From positions 191,342 to 255,068 of the forward strand of contig NZ_NZMB01000010.1 in assembly GCF_002694385.1 (NCBI RefSeq): a DNA stretch of 63,727 nucleotides. The letters are read 5' to 3'. The stretch's first letter is position 1, and each line of letters begins with the position of its first letter. Shown here one piece after another: positions 10,652-19,583 of this stretch. This DNA comes from Sneathiella sp. Its GTDB lineage: Bacteria; Pseudomonadota; Alphaproteobacteria; Sneathiellales; Sneathiellaceae. The position numbers and the translations under genes are program-made. The notes below the pieces were generated by a model. It was not told the origin of the DNA, ran no database searches, and was given only the letters and a program-made list of their open reading frames with translations.

Positions 10652-10876
10652 ATGGAAGCAGAAGCCGCAAAGTATATTGGCGCAGGCCTTGCAACTATCG
10701 CTCTGACGGGTGTTGGTTTGGGTATCGGAAACATCTTCGGTTCCTACATCTCCGGCTCCCTGCGTAACCCTGCTGCAGCTCCGAAGGTTTTCGGTAACGT
10801 GCTGCTCGGCTTTGCGCTGACGGAAGCTGTTGCTCTGTTCGCACTGGTTATCGCCTTCCTGATCTTGTTCAGCTAA
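10652..10876 (+). CDS. atpE: ATP synthase F0 subunit c
   Basis: A 74-residue proteolipid with two hydrophobic helices and the polar RNP loop (R38-N39-P40). The proton-binding carboxylate is E58 in [10 protein letters not shown] glycine-rich first helix ([11 protein letters not shown]) packs the c-ring. A strong hairpin starts at the last base of the stop codon. The b' gene follows after 53 bp. This subunit must be made in many copies per complex. Confidence 0.97.
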   Translation: MEAEAAKYIGAGLATIALTGVGLGIGNIFGSYISGSLRNPAAAPKVFGNVLLGFALTEAVALFALVIAFLILFS

Positions 10877-10900
10877 TCAGAAATTCGCTTAATTTCTGAT
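10876..10900 (+). other. Perfect hairpin between atpE and the b' gene
   Basis: ATCAGAAATT at 10876-10885 pairs perfectly with AATTTCTGAT at 10891-10900 across a 5-base loop (CGCTT). There is no T-run, so it is unlikely to be a simple terminator. Its place directly after atpE suggests mRNA stabilisation or processing that raises c-subunit output over the downstream b subunits. That role is inferred. Confidence 0.6.
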
Positions 10901-10929
10901 AACTGACCCTACAGGATTAAGGAGCCGGT

Positions 10930-11421
10930 ATGCCGCAACTTAATATTGCTGATTTCCCGCCCCAGCTTATATGGCTCGCGATAACTTTCGTTGTCCTCTA
11001 TTTTCTGATGGCGAAAGTCGCGGTACCCGGTATTTCCGACGTTCTGGAAAACCGGCAGAACCGTATTACGTCGGATCTGGAAGAGGCAAAACGGCTGAGT
11101 GAAGAAGCGGAAAAGGCAAGAGCCGATTATGAAGAGGCCCTTGCCGAAGCCCGCAGCCAGGCCCATGGCATCGTTTCCGAACTGAAAGCCCAGGTGGCGA
11201 AAGAGCAGGAAACGAGCAAGGCGGAGCTGGATGCAGCCCTTGCCAAGAAGACAAAGGCCGCAGAAACAAGCATCCGCGAAGCCAAGGAAACAGCGCTTAG
11301 CCATGTGCGTGAGATTGCGGCGGATACCGCAAAATCGGCTGTCGCCAAGCTTGTCGCCCTTGATATATCCGACAAGGATGTCGATGCCGCCGTGGCTGCC
11401 AGCATGAAAGGAGAGGCGTGA
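10930..11421 (+). CDS. atpF2: ATP synthase F0 subunit b'
   Basis: A 163-residue peripheral-stalk subunit with one N-terminal membrane helix (PQLIWLAITFVVLYFLMAKV) followed by PGISDVLENRQNRI and a long charged coiled coil. The segment PQLIWLAITF is typical of the b' type found in alphaproteobacteria and photosynthetic bacteria, where b and b' form a heterodimeric stalk. Its stop overlaps the next start (TGATG at 11419-11423), so translation is coupled with atpF. Confidence 0.93.
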   Translation: MPQLNIADFPPQLIWLAITFVVLYFLMAKVAVPGISDVLENRQNRITSDLEEAKRLSEEAEKARADYEEALAEARSQAHGIVSELKAQVAKEQETSKAELDAALAKKTKAAETSIREAKETALSHVREIAADTAKSAVAKLVALDISDKDVDAAVAASMKGEA

Positions 11422-11906
11422 TGCTGCAAGATCCCTCATTCTGGGTCGCCGTTGCTTTCTTTGCGTTTCTAGCGGTTCTTGTGTATTACAAGGTTCCGCC
11501 GCTGATTGTCCGTCAGCTGGACGCCCGGGCAGACAAGATCCGCGCCGAGCTTGATGAAGCCAAGCGGCTTCGCGAAGAAGCGCAGGTTCTTTTTGCTGAT
11601 TACCAGCGCCGCCAGCATGAAGCCATGCAAACGGCAGAGGATATTGTTGCCAAGGCCAAGGAAGATGCTGAAATTCTTCGCGCACAAAGCGTGAAAGAGT
11701 TGGAGATCGCTCTGGCGCGGCGTCAGGAAATGGCCGAAGCGAAGATTCGTCAGGCTGAAGAAAAAGCCGTCGCCGAAGTTCAGGGCATTGCCGTTGATGT
11801 CGCGATTGCCGCTGCCTCCAAGCTGATGCAGGACGGCATGAAAGCCGACAAGGCCAATGCACTCATTGATCAGTCCATCAAGGACCTTCAGACACATCTG
11901 AACTGA
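11421..11906 (+). CDS. atpF: ATP synthase F0 subunit b
   Basis: A 161-residue subunit b with an N-terminal membrane helix (FWVAVAFFAFLAVLVYYKV) and an Ala/Glu/Lys-rich coiled-coil stalk beginning LDARADKIRAELDEAKRLREEA. It partners the adjacent b' subunit to hold F1 against F0. An in-frame GTG at 11418 is an alternative start, but ATG 11421 gives the one-base coupling overlap. This is the last gene of the operon. The F1 genes are not in the window, as expected for alphaproteobacteria, where F0 and F1 operons are separate. Confidence 0.95.
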   Translation: MLQDPSFWVAVAFFAFLAVLVYYKVPPLIVRQLDARADKIRAELDEAKRLREEAQVLFADYQRRQHEAMQTAEDIVAKAKEDAEILRAQSVKELEIALARRQEMAEAKIRQAEEKAVAEVQGIAVDVAIAAASKLMQDGMKADKANALIDQSIKDLQTHLN

Positions 11907-11928
11907 TCGAGAGCCATTACCAATATAA

Positions 11929-11957
11929 AAAAGCCCCGTCTTAAACGGGGCTTTTTT
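11929..11957 (+). terminator. Rho-independent terminator after the F0 operon
   Basis: AAGCCCCGT (11931-11939) pairs with ACGGGGCTT (11945-11953) and is followed by a run of T. A-rich bases upstream make it usable in both directions. It sits 24 bp after the atpF stop. Confidence 0.85.
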
Positions 11958-11990
11958 TGTTGTCCGCCCTAACTTGCTGTAATCACAGAA

Positions 11991-12014
11991 AACCCCGCCA
12001 AATGGCGGGGCTTT
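11991..12014 (-). terminator. Terminator of the gcv operon
   Basis: CCCCGCCA (11993-12000) pairs with TGGCGGGG (12003-12010). On the minus strand it is followed by TTTTCT. It lies 18 bp beyond the gcvPB stop, back to back with the atp terminator. Confidence 0.75.
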
Positions 12015-12027
12015 CATTTCCGCTATA

Positions 12028-13599
12028 TCAGGAGGCTGCTGTCCCCTTCTCCTCTTCCGTCGAGGGCGAATAGCGCAGCACCGGATTACGTGCCGCGCCG
12101 GTTTCATCAAGCCGCCTGCGAGGGGCGAAATGCGGCGCTCCTTGAAAATACGCCACGTCCCCCGACTTCGCCCGTTCCAGCAGATGCCGCATCGCGCCAA
12201 TGAACTGATCCAACGTCTCCCGACTCTCACTTTCCGTTGGCTCAATCAGCATCGCCCCATGCACAACCAGCGGGAAATACATGGTCATAGGGTGGTAACC
12301 CTCATCAATCATTGCCTTGGCAATATCCAGTGTGGTGACACCGGTGCCCTTGAGCGTGCTGTCATCGAACAGCGCCTCATGCATGCAGATTCCGTCAAAC
12401 GGTGAGTTCAGCATGTCATTAAGCCCGACCCTAACATAATTGGCATTCAGAACCGCATCTTCGGCAATCTGGCGAAGACCGTCCGCCCCATGGCTCTGCA
12501 TATAGGCAAGGGCGCGGATAAACATGCCCATCTGGCCGTGAAACCCCTTCATGCGACCGAAGCTGTCCTTCGCAAGGCCATGACGTGTCTCCAGAAGCTC
12601 AAAACCTGCCTCTCCCTGCACGACATAGGGCAAGGGCGCGAAGGGCGCCAGCGCCTCCGACAGGACGACAGGCCCTGCGCCGGGCCCTCCTCCCCCATGG
12701 GGAGTGGAGAAGGTTTTATGCAGATTGATATGCATGGCATCCACGCCGAGATCGCCGGGACGCACCCGCCCCAGAATGGCGTTGAGGTTGGCCCCGTCAC
12801 AATAGAAGTAACCGCCGACCTCATGGATCATATCGGCAATCTGTTTCACTTCGGTTTCAAACAGCCCACAGGTGTTCGGGTTTGTCAGCATCACCCCGGC
12901 AACATCAGGGCCCAGCTTTGCCGCGAATGCCTCCAGATCCATCCGGCCATCTTTCCGTGCCGGAACTGCGTCAACCTTATATCCACAAAGCGCCGCTGTT
13001 GCCGGATTGGTGCCATGCGCCGATTCCGGGACCAGAATGCGCAGCCGTGTTTCACCTTTCGCTTCATGCGCCGCCCGGATCGCCATCACACCGCACAGCT
13101 CCCCATGAGCGCCCGCCGCGGGCGACATGGCCACTGCCGGCATACCGGTAATCGTTTTCAGCCAGTGCGCCAGACTGTCGATCAGCTCCAACGCCCCCTG
13201 TACCGTGCTGGCCGGTTGAAGCGGATGCAGATCGCCAAGACCTGAAAACCGCGCCACCTTCTCATTGATCCGCGGGTTATGCTTCATCGTACAGGAGCCA
13301 AGCGGGTAAAAACCCGCATCAATGGCGTAATTCTGACGGCTGAGACGCACAAAATGACGCAGCACCTGCGGCTCGGACAAATCGGGAAGACCAATTTCGC
13401 CTTTGCGCGCCAGATTGCCAAGGCGGCTTTTCACGGGCGCAGGTTCTTCCATATCGACGCCGACACGGCCGGGCACGCCCTGCTCGAATATAAGCGGGGT
13501 TTCAAGCGCAAGGCCATGATTCCCGGTGAAAGTTTCCACCGTTACCATATTGTCATCCGTTTCCATTGGCTGTGTCGGGCGCCCTACATTATTCAACAT
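12028..13599 (-). CDS. gcvPB: Glycine dehydrogenase (decarboxylating) subunit 2
   Basis: The C-terminal half of split P-protein (523 residues), which decarboxylates glycine with pyridoxal phosphate and passes the aminomethyl group to lipoyl-GcvH. The PLP-binding lysine is K295 in NLHKTFSTPHGGGGPG, and FYPLGSCTMK near residue 97 is the conserved N-terminal motif. It overlaps the gcvPA stop as ATGA at 13599, so translation is coupled. It is the last gene of gcvT-H-PA-PB. A terminator follows. Confidence 0.97.
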   Translation of the reverse strand: MLNNVGRPTQPMETDDNMVTVETFTGNHGLALETPLIFEQGVPGRVGVDMEEPAPVKSRLGNLARKGEIGLPDLSEPQVLRHFVRLSRQNYAIDAGFYPLGSCTMKHNPRINEKVARFSGLGDLHPLQPASTVQGALELIDSLAHWLKTITGMPAVAMSPAAGAHGELCGVMAIRAAHEAKGETRLRILVPESAHGTNPATAALCGYKVDAVPARKDGRMDLEAFAAKLGPDVAGVMLTNPNTCGLFETEVKQIADMIHEVGGYFYCDGANLNAILGRVRPGDLGVDAMHINLHKTFSTPHGGGGPGAGPVVLSEALAPFAPLPYVVQGEAGFELLETRHGLAKDSFGRMKGFHGQMGMFIRALAYMQSHGADGLRQIAEDAVLNANYVRVGLNDMLNSPFDGICMHEALFDDSTLKGTGVTTLDIAKAMIDEGYHPMTMYFPLVVHGAMLIEPTESESRETLDQFIGAMRHLLERAKSGDVAYFQGAPHFAPRRRLDETGAARNPVLRYSPSTEEEKGTAAS

Positions 13600-14942
13600 C
13601 AGAGCACCTCTCTCAGCGCTGCGGCAAAAGCATTCATATCCGTCTCCGTGCAGGTTTCCGTTGCGGCGACAAGCAGCAGATTGGCCAGTTCCGGCTGTTC
13701 GGGGATCAGGCGGGAGACGGGAACACCGCCCAAAATACGCCGCGCTGCCAGCTTCTCAACCACGGTGGCCGCCTCTGTTGGCAGCTTGACGGTGAACTCA
13801 TTGAAAAAGCTGTCATTGAGAATTTCAACGCCATCAATTTTTTCCAGCCTGTCCGCCAGCGTGGCGGCCTTGGAATGATTGAGCGCCGCCAGTTCGGTAA
13901 AACCGGTCTCGCCGAGCAGGCTCATATGAATGGTGAAGGCGAGCGAACACAGCCCCGCGTTGGTGCAGATGTTACTGGTCGCCTTTTCGCGGCGGATATG
14001 CTGCTCTCGCGTTGAAAGGGTCAGGACAAAACCCCTCTTGCCATTCTGATCAACCGTCTGGCCGCAGAGCCTTCCCGGCATTTGGCGGACAAATTTCTGG
14101 CGGGTGGCCAGAAGGCCGACATGCGGCCCTCCAAAGGAAAGTGGCACACCGATTGACTGACCTTCCCCTGCAACAATATCCGCGCCCATCTCACCGGGTG
14201 ATTTGACAGCACCGAGGGAGATGACCTCATTCACCACAACGACCAGCAGCGCCCCCGCCTCATGGCATTTCTCTGCCAGTGCGGAAAAATCCTGCAACCG
14301 CCCGAAAAAGTCCGGATTCTGCACAACGACACAGGCGATATCCGGCCCGATCAGGGAGGTGAAGTCCTCCACATCCGTAGCCCTCGCCGGAAGCGTAGCC
14401 GTCTCAAACTCGGTGTATTGCAGCGTTGTCGAGGTGACATCACGATAATGGGGATGCAGGTTTCCCGACAGCAGGGCTTTTTTGCGCCGCGTCACCCGGC
14501 AGGCCATCAGCACCGCCTCGGCGCAGGAGGTCGCACCGTCATACATGGAGGCATTGGCCACCTCCATCCCGGTGATCAGCGCGACCTGGGTCTGAAATTC
14601 AAACAGGGCCTGCAATGTGCCCTGGCTGATTTCCGGCTGATAGGGGGTGTAGGATGTCAGAAACTCCGATCGCTGGATCAGATGGTCGGCGACAGACGGA
14701 ATATGATGCTGATAAGCCCCCGCCCCAAGAAAAGAGGGCACATCACCGGGGGAGAGATTCTTGGCCGCCAATGTCCGGAAGTTCTTCTCAACCGCCATTT
14801 CGCTTTGGTGCAGCGGCAGATCAAGCAGGCCATCGAGACGCGCCTCTTCCGGGATATCGGTGAACAGATCGTCTACCGATCCGACCCCGATTTTCGCCAG
14901 CATTTCCTTCCGCTCATTGGCGGTATGAGGCATATATCTCAT
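13599..14942 (-). CDS. gcvPA: Glycine dehydrogenase (decarboxylating) subunit 1
   Basis: The N-terminal half of split P-protein (447 residues), recognised from [12 protein letters not shown] at the start, [17 protein letters not shown] and the [21 protein letters not shown] motif. It forms the heterotetrameric P-protein with GcvPB. It carries no PLP lysine, as expected for this half. Its start overlaps the gcvH stop as ATGA (14939-14942) and its own stop overlaps gcvPB, so three genes are translationally coupled. Confidence 0.97.
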   Translation of the reverse strand: MRYMPHTANERKEMLAKIGVGSVDDLFTDIPEEARLDGLLDLPLHQSEMAVEKNFRTLAAKNLSPGDVPSFLGAGAYQHHIPSVADHLIQRSEFLTSYTPYQPEISQGTLQALFEFQTQVALITGMEVANASMYDGATSCAEAVLMACRVTRRKKALLSGNLHPHYRDVTSTTLQYTEFETATLPARATDVEDFTSLIGPDIACVVVQNPDFFGRLQDFSALAEKCHEAGALLVVVVNEVISLGAVKSPGEMGADIVAGEGQSIGVPLSFGGPHVGLLATRQKFVRQMPGRLCGQTVDQNGKRGFVLTLSTREQHIRREKATSNICTNAGLCSLAFTIHMSLLGETGFTELAALNHSKAATLADRLEKIDGVEILNDSFFNEFTVKLPTEAATVVEKLAARRILGGVPVSRLIPEQPELANLLLVAATETCTETDMNAFAAALREVL

Positions 14943-15316
14943 TCGTCGAGGCCTTCAACAAAACTCTTGTATGCGGTTTCATCCATGAGCTCTTCAATCT
15001 CCGATGCATCCTTGATGCGGATTTTGGCGAACCACCCAGTATCCATGGCGTCTTCATTGACGAGGGTCGGCGCGCCTTCCAACTCGCCATTCACCTCGAC
15101 AACCTCACCGCTGACGGGGGAATAGACTTCGGAAGCGGCCTTGACACTCTCGACAACTGCCAGTTCATCCCCCTTGCTTACATCACCACCGACAGACGGC
15201 AGTTCCACATAGACCACATCGCCAAGCTGACCTTGCGCATAATCGCTGATCCCTATTGTTGCGATATTGCCTTCCACCAGCACCCACTCATGATCTTCCG
15301 TGAACCTATAGGACAT
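14939..15316 (-). CDS. gcvH: Glycine cleavage system H protein
   Basis: A 125-residue lipoyl carrier that shuttles the aminomethyl intermediate between P, T and L proteins. The lipoylated lysine is K59 in [19 protein letters not shown]. The C-terminal GWFAKIRI segment is typical. Length is standard. It follows gcvT by 20 bp. The L-protein (Lpd) is not encoded here and is presumably shared with the pyruvate or oxoglutarate dehydrogenases elsewhere. Confidence 0.97.
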   Translation of the reverse strand: MSYRFTEDHEWVLVEGNIATIGISDYAQGQLGDVVYVELPSVGGDVSKGDELAVVESVKAASEVYSPVSGEVVEVNGELEGAPTLVNEDAMDTGWFAKIRIKDASEIEELMDETAYKSFVEGLDE

Positions 15317-15336
15317 TCAATGCCTCCACTTGATGA

Positions 15337-16446
15337 TTAACCCCGATAATAACGCTGTTCGACGAAGGGCATTTTCGCGACCATGGCCGGTCGCGGCTTC
15401 CCCCTGACAAGAAGATTTATTTTCGTTCCCACATCTGAAAATGCAAGCGGGACATAACCCATGGCGATGGGTATTTCGAGACTGGGAGAGAATCCGCCCG
15501 ATGTGATCTCGCCGATGACATTGCCTGCCTCATCGGTAATTTCTGTATGTTCCCGCGCAGGCGCCCGCCCTTCGGGCAGGATCCCGACACGCCTCATCGC
15601 TGGTTTGTTGGCAATTTCCGCCTGAATGGCTGCCGCGCCGGGAAAGCCGCCTTCCGTCCGGCGCCGCTTTGAAATGGCCCAGAGAAGCCCGGCGGCAACC
15701 GGTGTCGTTTCCTCTGTCAGGTCATGTCCGTAAAGGCAAAGCCCCGCCTCCAGGCGCAGCGAATCACGCGCCCCGAGACCAATCGGCTTCACTTCCGCTT
15801 CGCCCAGTAGCTTACGGCAGAGCGTAACCGCCTGATCCAAGGGGATTGAGAGTTCAAATCCATCCTCCCCGGTGTAGCCGGACCGGGTCACAAAACAGGG
15901 AACCCCCGCAATTGTCATCTCGCGATAGGTCATGAACGGCATGGTGGCCACGTCTTTTGCGAATCGCGCCAGAACCTCCGCCGCTTTCGGTCCCTGCAAC
16001 GCGACCAGCGCCCGATCGGCAAGCTCCGTCACCTCAGCCTGCCCGCGAAGGCCGTCCCTCAACAGGGCCGTATCCTGTTCCTTGCAGGCCGCATTGACGA
16101 CGACAAACAGATCCGCCCCCCGACGGGTAACGATCAAATCATCCAGAATGCCCCCCTTGTCATTGGTGAGAAAGCTATAGCGCATTTCTCCGGGTGCAAG
16201 GGACTGGATATCGCCGGGAATCAGGCTTTCGATGGCCTTCGCGGGGTCTGCACCGCTGATAACAAGCTGTCCCATATGCGACACGTCGAAAAGGCCGGCT
16301 GCACTGCGGGTATGAAGATGCTCCTTAAGGATGCCATCCGGATACTGGACAGGCATGTCATAACCGGCGAAGGGCACCATTTTGGCGCCCAGCTCGACAT
16401 GCAAATCAAAGAGAACGGTCTTTTTTATCGACGGATTTTCACTCAT
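15337..16446 (-). CDS. gcvT: Aminomethyltransferase (glycine cleavage T protein)
   Basis: GcvT transfers the methylene group from aminomethyl-lipoyl-GcvH to tetrahydrofolate and releases ammonia. The 369-residue reading from ATG 16446 starts MSENPSIKKTVLFDLHVELG; a longer TTG reading from 16476 runs into the riboswitch leader and is less likely. Motifs LFDVSHMGQ, YTGEDGFE and GLGARDSLRLEAGL are present. It is the first gene of the operon and stands directly behind the tandem glycine riboswitch. Confidence 0.96.
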   Translation of the reverse strand: MSENPSIKKTVLFDLHVELGAKMVPFAGYDMPVQYPDGILKEHLHTRSAAGLFDVSHMGQLVISGADPAKAIESLIPGDIQSLAPGEMRYSFLTNDKGGILDDLIVTRRGADLFVVVNAACKEQDTALLRDGLRGQAEVTELADRALVALQGPKAAEVLARFAKDVATMPFMTYREMTIAGVPCFVTRSGYTGEDGFELSIPLDQAVTLCRKLLGEAEVKPIGLGARDSLRLEAGLCLYGHDLTEETTPVAAGLLWAISKRRRTEGGFPGAAAIQAEIANKPAMRRVGILPEGRAPAREHTEITDEAGNVIGEITSGGFSPSLEIPIAMGYVPLAFSDVGTKINLLVRGKPRPAMVAKMPFVEQRYYRG

Positions 16447-16504
16447 GGTTCGATCCCGGTTAATGACAAAGGACAAGCAACCCCGGCACGCAGCGCCGTG
16501 GCTT

Positions 16505-16703
16505 ACCCCCTCTGTCTTATAACCTGAGAGATTTGACGTTACCGGCCCCTGTTGACAGAACCAGTAGCGCTTACCCCTTCGGTGAAATTACCAAGGTAAT
16601 TTACTTTCCAGAGTTTCATCCCCCTGCGGTCCGTTTGCCTGAGAGTTTCCGGGGCGGTTGCTCCTTCGGCGATAGCCCCTTACGGCCATCTCTCCCGCCG
16701 GGA
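16505..16703 (-). promoter_or_regulatory. Tandem glycine riboswitch
   Basis: Read on the minus strand, aptamer 1 (about 16703-16621) has GGGAGAG, the core CGCCGAAGGAGCAA and the closing AAACTCTCAGGCAAACGGAC. Aptamer 2 (about 16615-16505) has the parallel core CACCGAAGGGGTAAGC and CTCTCAGGTTATAAGACAGAGG. Two aptamers in series with a short linker are the classical glycine-sensing arrangement upstream of gcv operons. Glycine binding is expected to switch on gcvT-H-PA-PB. Confidence 0.93.
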
Positions 16704-16720
16704 TCGACTGAATGGGCGGA

Positions 16721-16748
16721 ATAATATAGGCCGAAGCGGAATAGTCAA
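16721..16748 (-). promoter_or_regulatory. Promoter of the gcv operon
   Basis: On the minus strand TTGACT (16748-16743) and TATTAT (16726-16721) are spaced by 16 bp. Transcription would start near 16714, just upstream of aptamer 1, which is the right geometry for the riboswitch leader. Confidence 0.7.
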
Positions 16749-16772
16749 ACGCTATTGAATCAAAGCACGAAA

Positions 16773-17339
16773 TTAGCTTTGCAGACCCATCTGCTCTTTC
16801 GTCAGTTGAAATCCGATGATGATGACATAGTCATATCCGGTCTTAATACCGGTCAGCGGGATACGCTGTTCGATCTCTTCCTGAACGGCACCGCGCCGAC
16901 GCCCTTCCGCAATTTCAACCGGGCTCGAAAAAACCTTTTTCGCCAGAATTTTACCATCCCTCTGGGCAATCGCGACGAAGAAGGGAAAATCCTCGCTCTG
17001 GCTGGTGGCGGCGGGACCTTTCGTTGCATCAATGCGCAGGATCAGATTTGCAACAACTGCCGTTTCATCGTCCACATACTGGCATTCCCCGCTGACCGGG
17101 GTAATGACCCCTTCAAAGCGGACATCAACGAGATCACGTCCCACTCCTTCGCGAAAGATCGTAATGGCGTCCGCGCCCGGCAACACTTCCACCTGCGGGC
17201 AGGGCAACGGCGCCTTCGGCCCGCTGAAAATGCTCATCACATCTGTATCGAAACTGCCGCTACAGGCCGAAACAGCAAAAAGCGAGCCCGCAAGCATCAT
17301 CCCGCGTGACATATTTCTGAAGCAATCAACGAAAGACAT
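16773..17339 (-). CDS. Hypothetical lipoprotein
   Basis: A 188-residue protein with a lipoprotein signal: a short basic region, hydrophobic GMMLAGSLFAVS and a lipobox ending at C26 in AVSACSGS. The mature part is a soluble, beta-rich sequence without a motif that I recognise with certainty; it contains two further cysteines (PCPQVEVLPG and GECQYVDD). It is probably anchored to the outer membrane or inner membrane periplasmic face. An internal ATG at 17312 is an alternative start. It is divergent from ispH and ends 25 bp before the gcv promoter. Function unknown. Confidence 0.75.
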   Translation of the reverse strand: MSFVDCFRNMSRGMMLAGSLFAVSACSGSFDTDVMSIFSGPKAPLPCPQVEVLPGADAITIFREGVGRDLVDVRFEGVITPVSGECQYVDDETAVVANLILRIDATKGPAATSQSEDFPFFVAIAQRDGKILAKKVFSSPVEIAEGRRRGAVQEEIEQRIPLTGIKTGYDYVIIIGFQLTKEQMGLQS

Positions 17340-17644
17340 TATGTACCAGCATTTTGAAATTCAATCAGTTTGCAAGCTCTGCAATGCACAGGCCTTGCTC
17401 CGGGTTCTGCCATGAAATCCGCCGCCGCGCCACGCGAAATTGACGGATTTTCCGATATGGCGGGATTATGGTCGAAAGTTCCTGCTTTGTGGCCCATTTT
17501 CCCGCCCTCACCACAATTTACGTTGCCTTGAACTGGCATTCCCCTTGAAACTGTTGTATGAGTTCCGCAAATCTAGAATGGACGGCCGGAAATGGCAAGC
17601 ATTCACGAGACATCGGGCGGCTCAGGCCCGGGCCAGGATTGATC
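17340..17644. other. Divergent intergenic region, lipoprotein / ispH
   Basis: About 305 bp separate the two divergent starts. I see no hairpin or RNA gene in it and no convincing promoter, only a weak TTGAAC at 17528. An upstream in-frame ATG for ispH at 17558 exists but lacks a ribosome site. Confidence 0.4.
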
Positions 17645-18604
17645 ATGGAAAGAGAAAAGCGGACATTGCGGCTCGCCGCACCGCGGGGGTTCTGCGCCGG
17701 GGTGGACCGGGCAATACAGATTGTCGAGCGGACGCTCGAAAAATATGGCGCGCCGGTCTATGTACGCCATGAAATTGTTCACAACCGTTTTGTCGTCGAA
17801 AGCCTGGAGCAGAAGGGCGCTGTTTTTGTTGATGAACTGGCCGACATCCCAAAAGGCTATCCTGTAATTTTTTCGGCGCACGGGGTCGCAAAATCCGTCC
17901 CCGCCGAAGCGGAAAACCGGCAGATGTTCTATATTGACGCCACCTGTCCGCTGGTCAGCAAGGTGCACCGGGAGGCGGAACGCCATGAACGGGACAATCA
18001 TGAAATCATCCTGATCGGTCATCGTGGTCACCCGGAAGTGATCGGCACCATGGGCCAGCTCGCCGAAGGGGAAATTACGCTGATCGAAACAGCGGAGGAA
18101 GCGCGCAACTTCCGCCAGAAACAGCCCGGTAAAAACCTTGCCTATCTGACGCAGACCACTCTCTCCGTTGATGAAACCCGGGATATTGTCGATATTCTGC
18201 GCGAACGCTTTCCCGGTATCGAAGCGCCAAAGAAGGAAGATATCTGCTACGCAACGACAAACCGACAGGCCGCCGTCAAAATCCTTGCCGACCGGTGCGA
18301 TGGCCTGCTGGTTATCGGCGCGCCCAATTCGTCCAACTCCATGCGGCTGGTCGAGGTCGCGGAAAAGGCCGGCTGCCCCAATGTCGCCCTGGTCCAGCGG
18401 GCGAGCGATATCCCCTGGGATTGCCTGAAATCTGCAAAGACGGTTGGCATCACGGCGGGCGCGTCCGCCCCCGAAACGCTGGTCGAAGAGGTTGTTGCCG
18501 CCTTTTCAGAACGCTACGACGTTACGGTTGAGGAAATCGTCACGAACGAAGAGCAGGTCGTTTTCAAAATGCCAAAAATTCTTGCCTCCGAAGCGGCAGA
18601 ATAA
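17645..18604 (+). CDS. ispH: 4-hydroxy-3-methylbut-2-enyl diphosphate reductase
   Basis: IspH catalyses the last step of the MEP isoprenoid pathway, giving IPP and DMAPP. From ATG 17645, which has AGGA six bases upstream, the protein has 319 residues with the three [4Fe-4S] cysteines C17 ([10 protein letters not shown]), C101 ([11 protein letters not shown]) and C201 ([11 protein letters not shown]). SxN-type motif GAPNSSNS is present. A longer reading from 17558 adds a non-conserved stretch. thrB follows after 2 bp, a typical alphaproteobacterial pair. Confidence 0.96.
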   Translation: MEREKRTLRLAAPRGFCAGVDRAIQIVERTLEKYGAPVYVRHEIVHNRFVVESLEQKGAVFVDELADIPKGYPVIFSAHGVAKSVPAEAENRQMFYIDATCPLVSKVHREAERHERDNHEIILIGHRGHPEVIGTMGQLAEGEITLIETAEEARNFRQKQPGKNLAYLTQTTLSVDETRDIVDILRERFPGIEAPKKEDICYATTNRQAAVKILADRCDGLLVIGAPNSSNSMRLVEVAEKAGCPNVALVQRASDIPWDCLKSAKTVGITAGASAPETLVEEVVAAFSERYDVTVEEIVTNEEQVVFKMPKILASEAAE

Positions 18605-18606
18605 GG

Positions 18607-19572
18607 ATGGCCGTTTATACAGAGATTTCCGATGACGAGCTGGATGCCCTGCTGGATCAGTATGATCTCGGACAGGCGCTGTCGTGCAAAGGTATTGCCG
18701 AAGGGGTCGAAAACTCCAACTTTCTGCTGCATACGGAAGGCGGATATTTCATCCTCACCCTGTATGAAAAACGCGTGAATGCGGAGGATTTGCCATTTTT
18801 CCTCGGCCTGATGGAGCATCTGGCAGCGGGCGGTTTCATGTCCCCCACGCCGGTCACCACCAGGGATGGCCGCAACCTCACCGAAGTTGCCGGACGCCCT
18901 GCCGCCATAATCGAATTTCTTGACGGACGGTCCGTCCGGCGGACCACGCCCGCTCACTGCGCCCTGCTTGGACAAACACTGGCAAAACTCCATACCATCG
19001 GCAGTGATTTCACACTGAAACGGCCCAATACATTGTCATTGGCAAGCTGGCGCCCCCTGTATGAGGCCTGTGCACGCAGCTGCGCGACCAGTCTGGAGCC
19101 GGGCCTGCTTTCCGAAATTGAGGCGGAGATCACCTTTCTGGAGGGCCATTGGCCGTCAGACCTTCCCTCCGGCGTGATCCATGCGGATCTATTCCCGGAC
19201 AATATTTTCTTCCTTAAAGAGGAAGTCAGCGGCGTTATCGACTATTATTTCGCCTGTAACGACTTTTTCGCCTATGACCTTGCCATATGCCTGAACGCCT
19301 GGTGCTTTGAAAGCGACGGCAGTTTTAATATTACCAAGGCGCGCAAGCTGCTGAATGGATATCGGGAAATCAGGCCCTTTTCACAGGAAGAGCTGGCGTT
19401 TCTGCCCCTGCTGTGCCGCGGGGCAGCGATCCGGTTTCTGCTGACACGCCTTTACGACTGGCTTAACCAGGTTGAAGGAGCCCTCGTCAAGCCAAAAGAC
19501 CCGATGGAGTATTTCCGGAAATTACAATTTCATCAGGCGGTGAGCAGTGTCGCCGCCTATGGTCTGGACTGA
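18607..19572 (+). CDS. thrB: Homoserine kinase (ThrB, APH-fold type)
   Basis: The 321-residue enzyme belongs to the choline-kinase/APH-fold homoserine kinases of alphaproteobacteria, which make O-phosphohomoserine for threonine. It starts MAVYTEISDDELDALL and has GVENSNFLL in the nucleotide loop, the catalytic motif VIHADLFPDNIFF and the metal-binding GVIDYYFA. It starts 2 bp after the ispH stop behind AAGG. The partner enzyme ThrC is encoded 5.5 kb away on the other strand. Confidence 0.95.
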   Translation: MAVYTEISDDELDALLDQYDLGQALSCKGIAEGVENSNFLLHTEGGYFILTLYEKRVNAEDLPFFLGLMEHLAAGGFMSPTPVTTRDGRNLTEVAGRPAAIIEFLDGRSVRRTTPAHCALLGQTLAKLHTIGSDFTLKRPNTLSLASWRPLYEACARSCATSLEPGLLSEIEAEITFLEGHWPSDLPSGVIHADLFPDNIFFLKEEVSGVIDYYFACNDFFAYDLAICLNAWCFESDGSFNITKARKLLNGYREIRPFSQEELAFLPLLCRGAAIRFLLTRLYDWLNQVEGALVKPKDPMEYFRKLQFHQAVSSVAAYGLD

Positions 19573-19583
19573 CAGGCCGGGGA

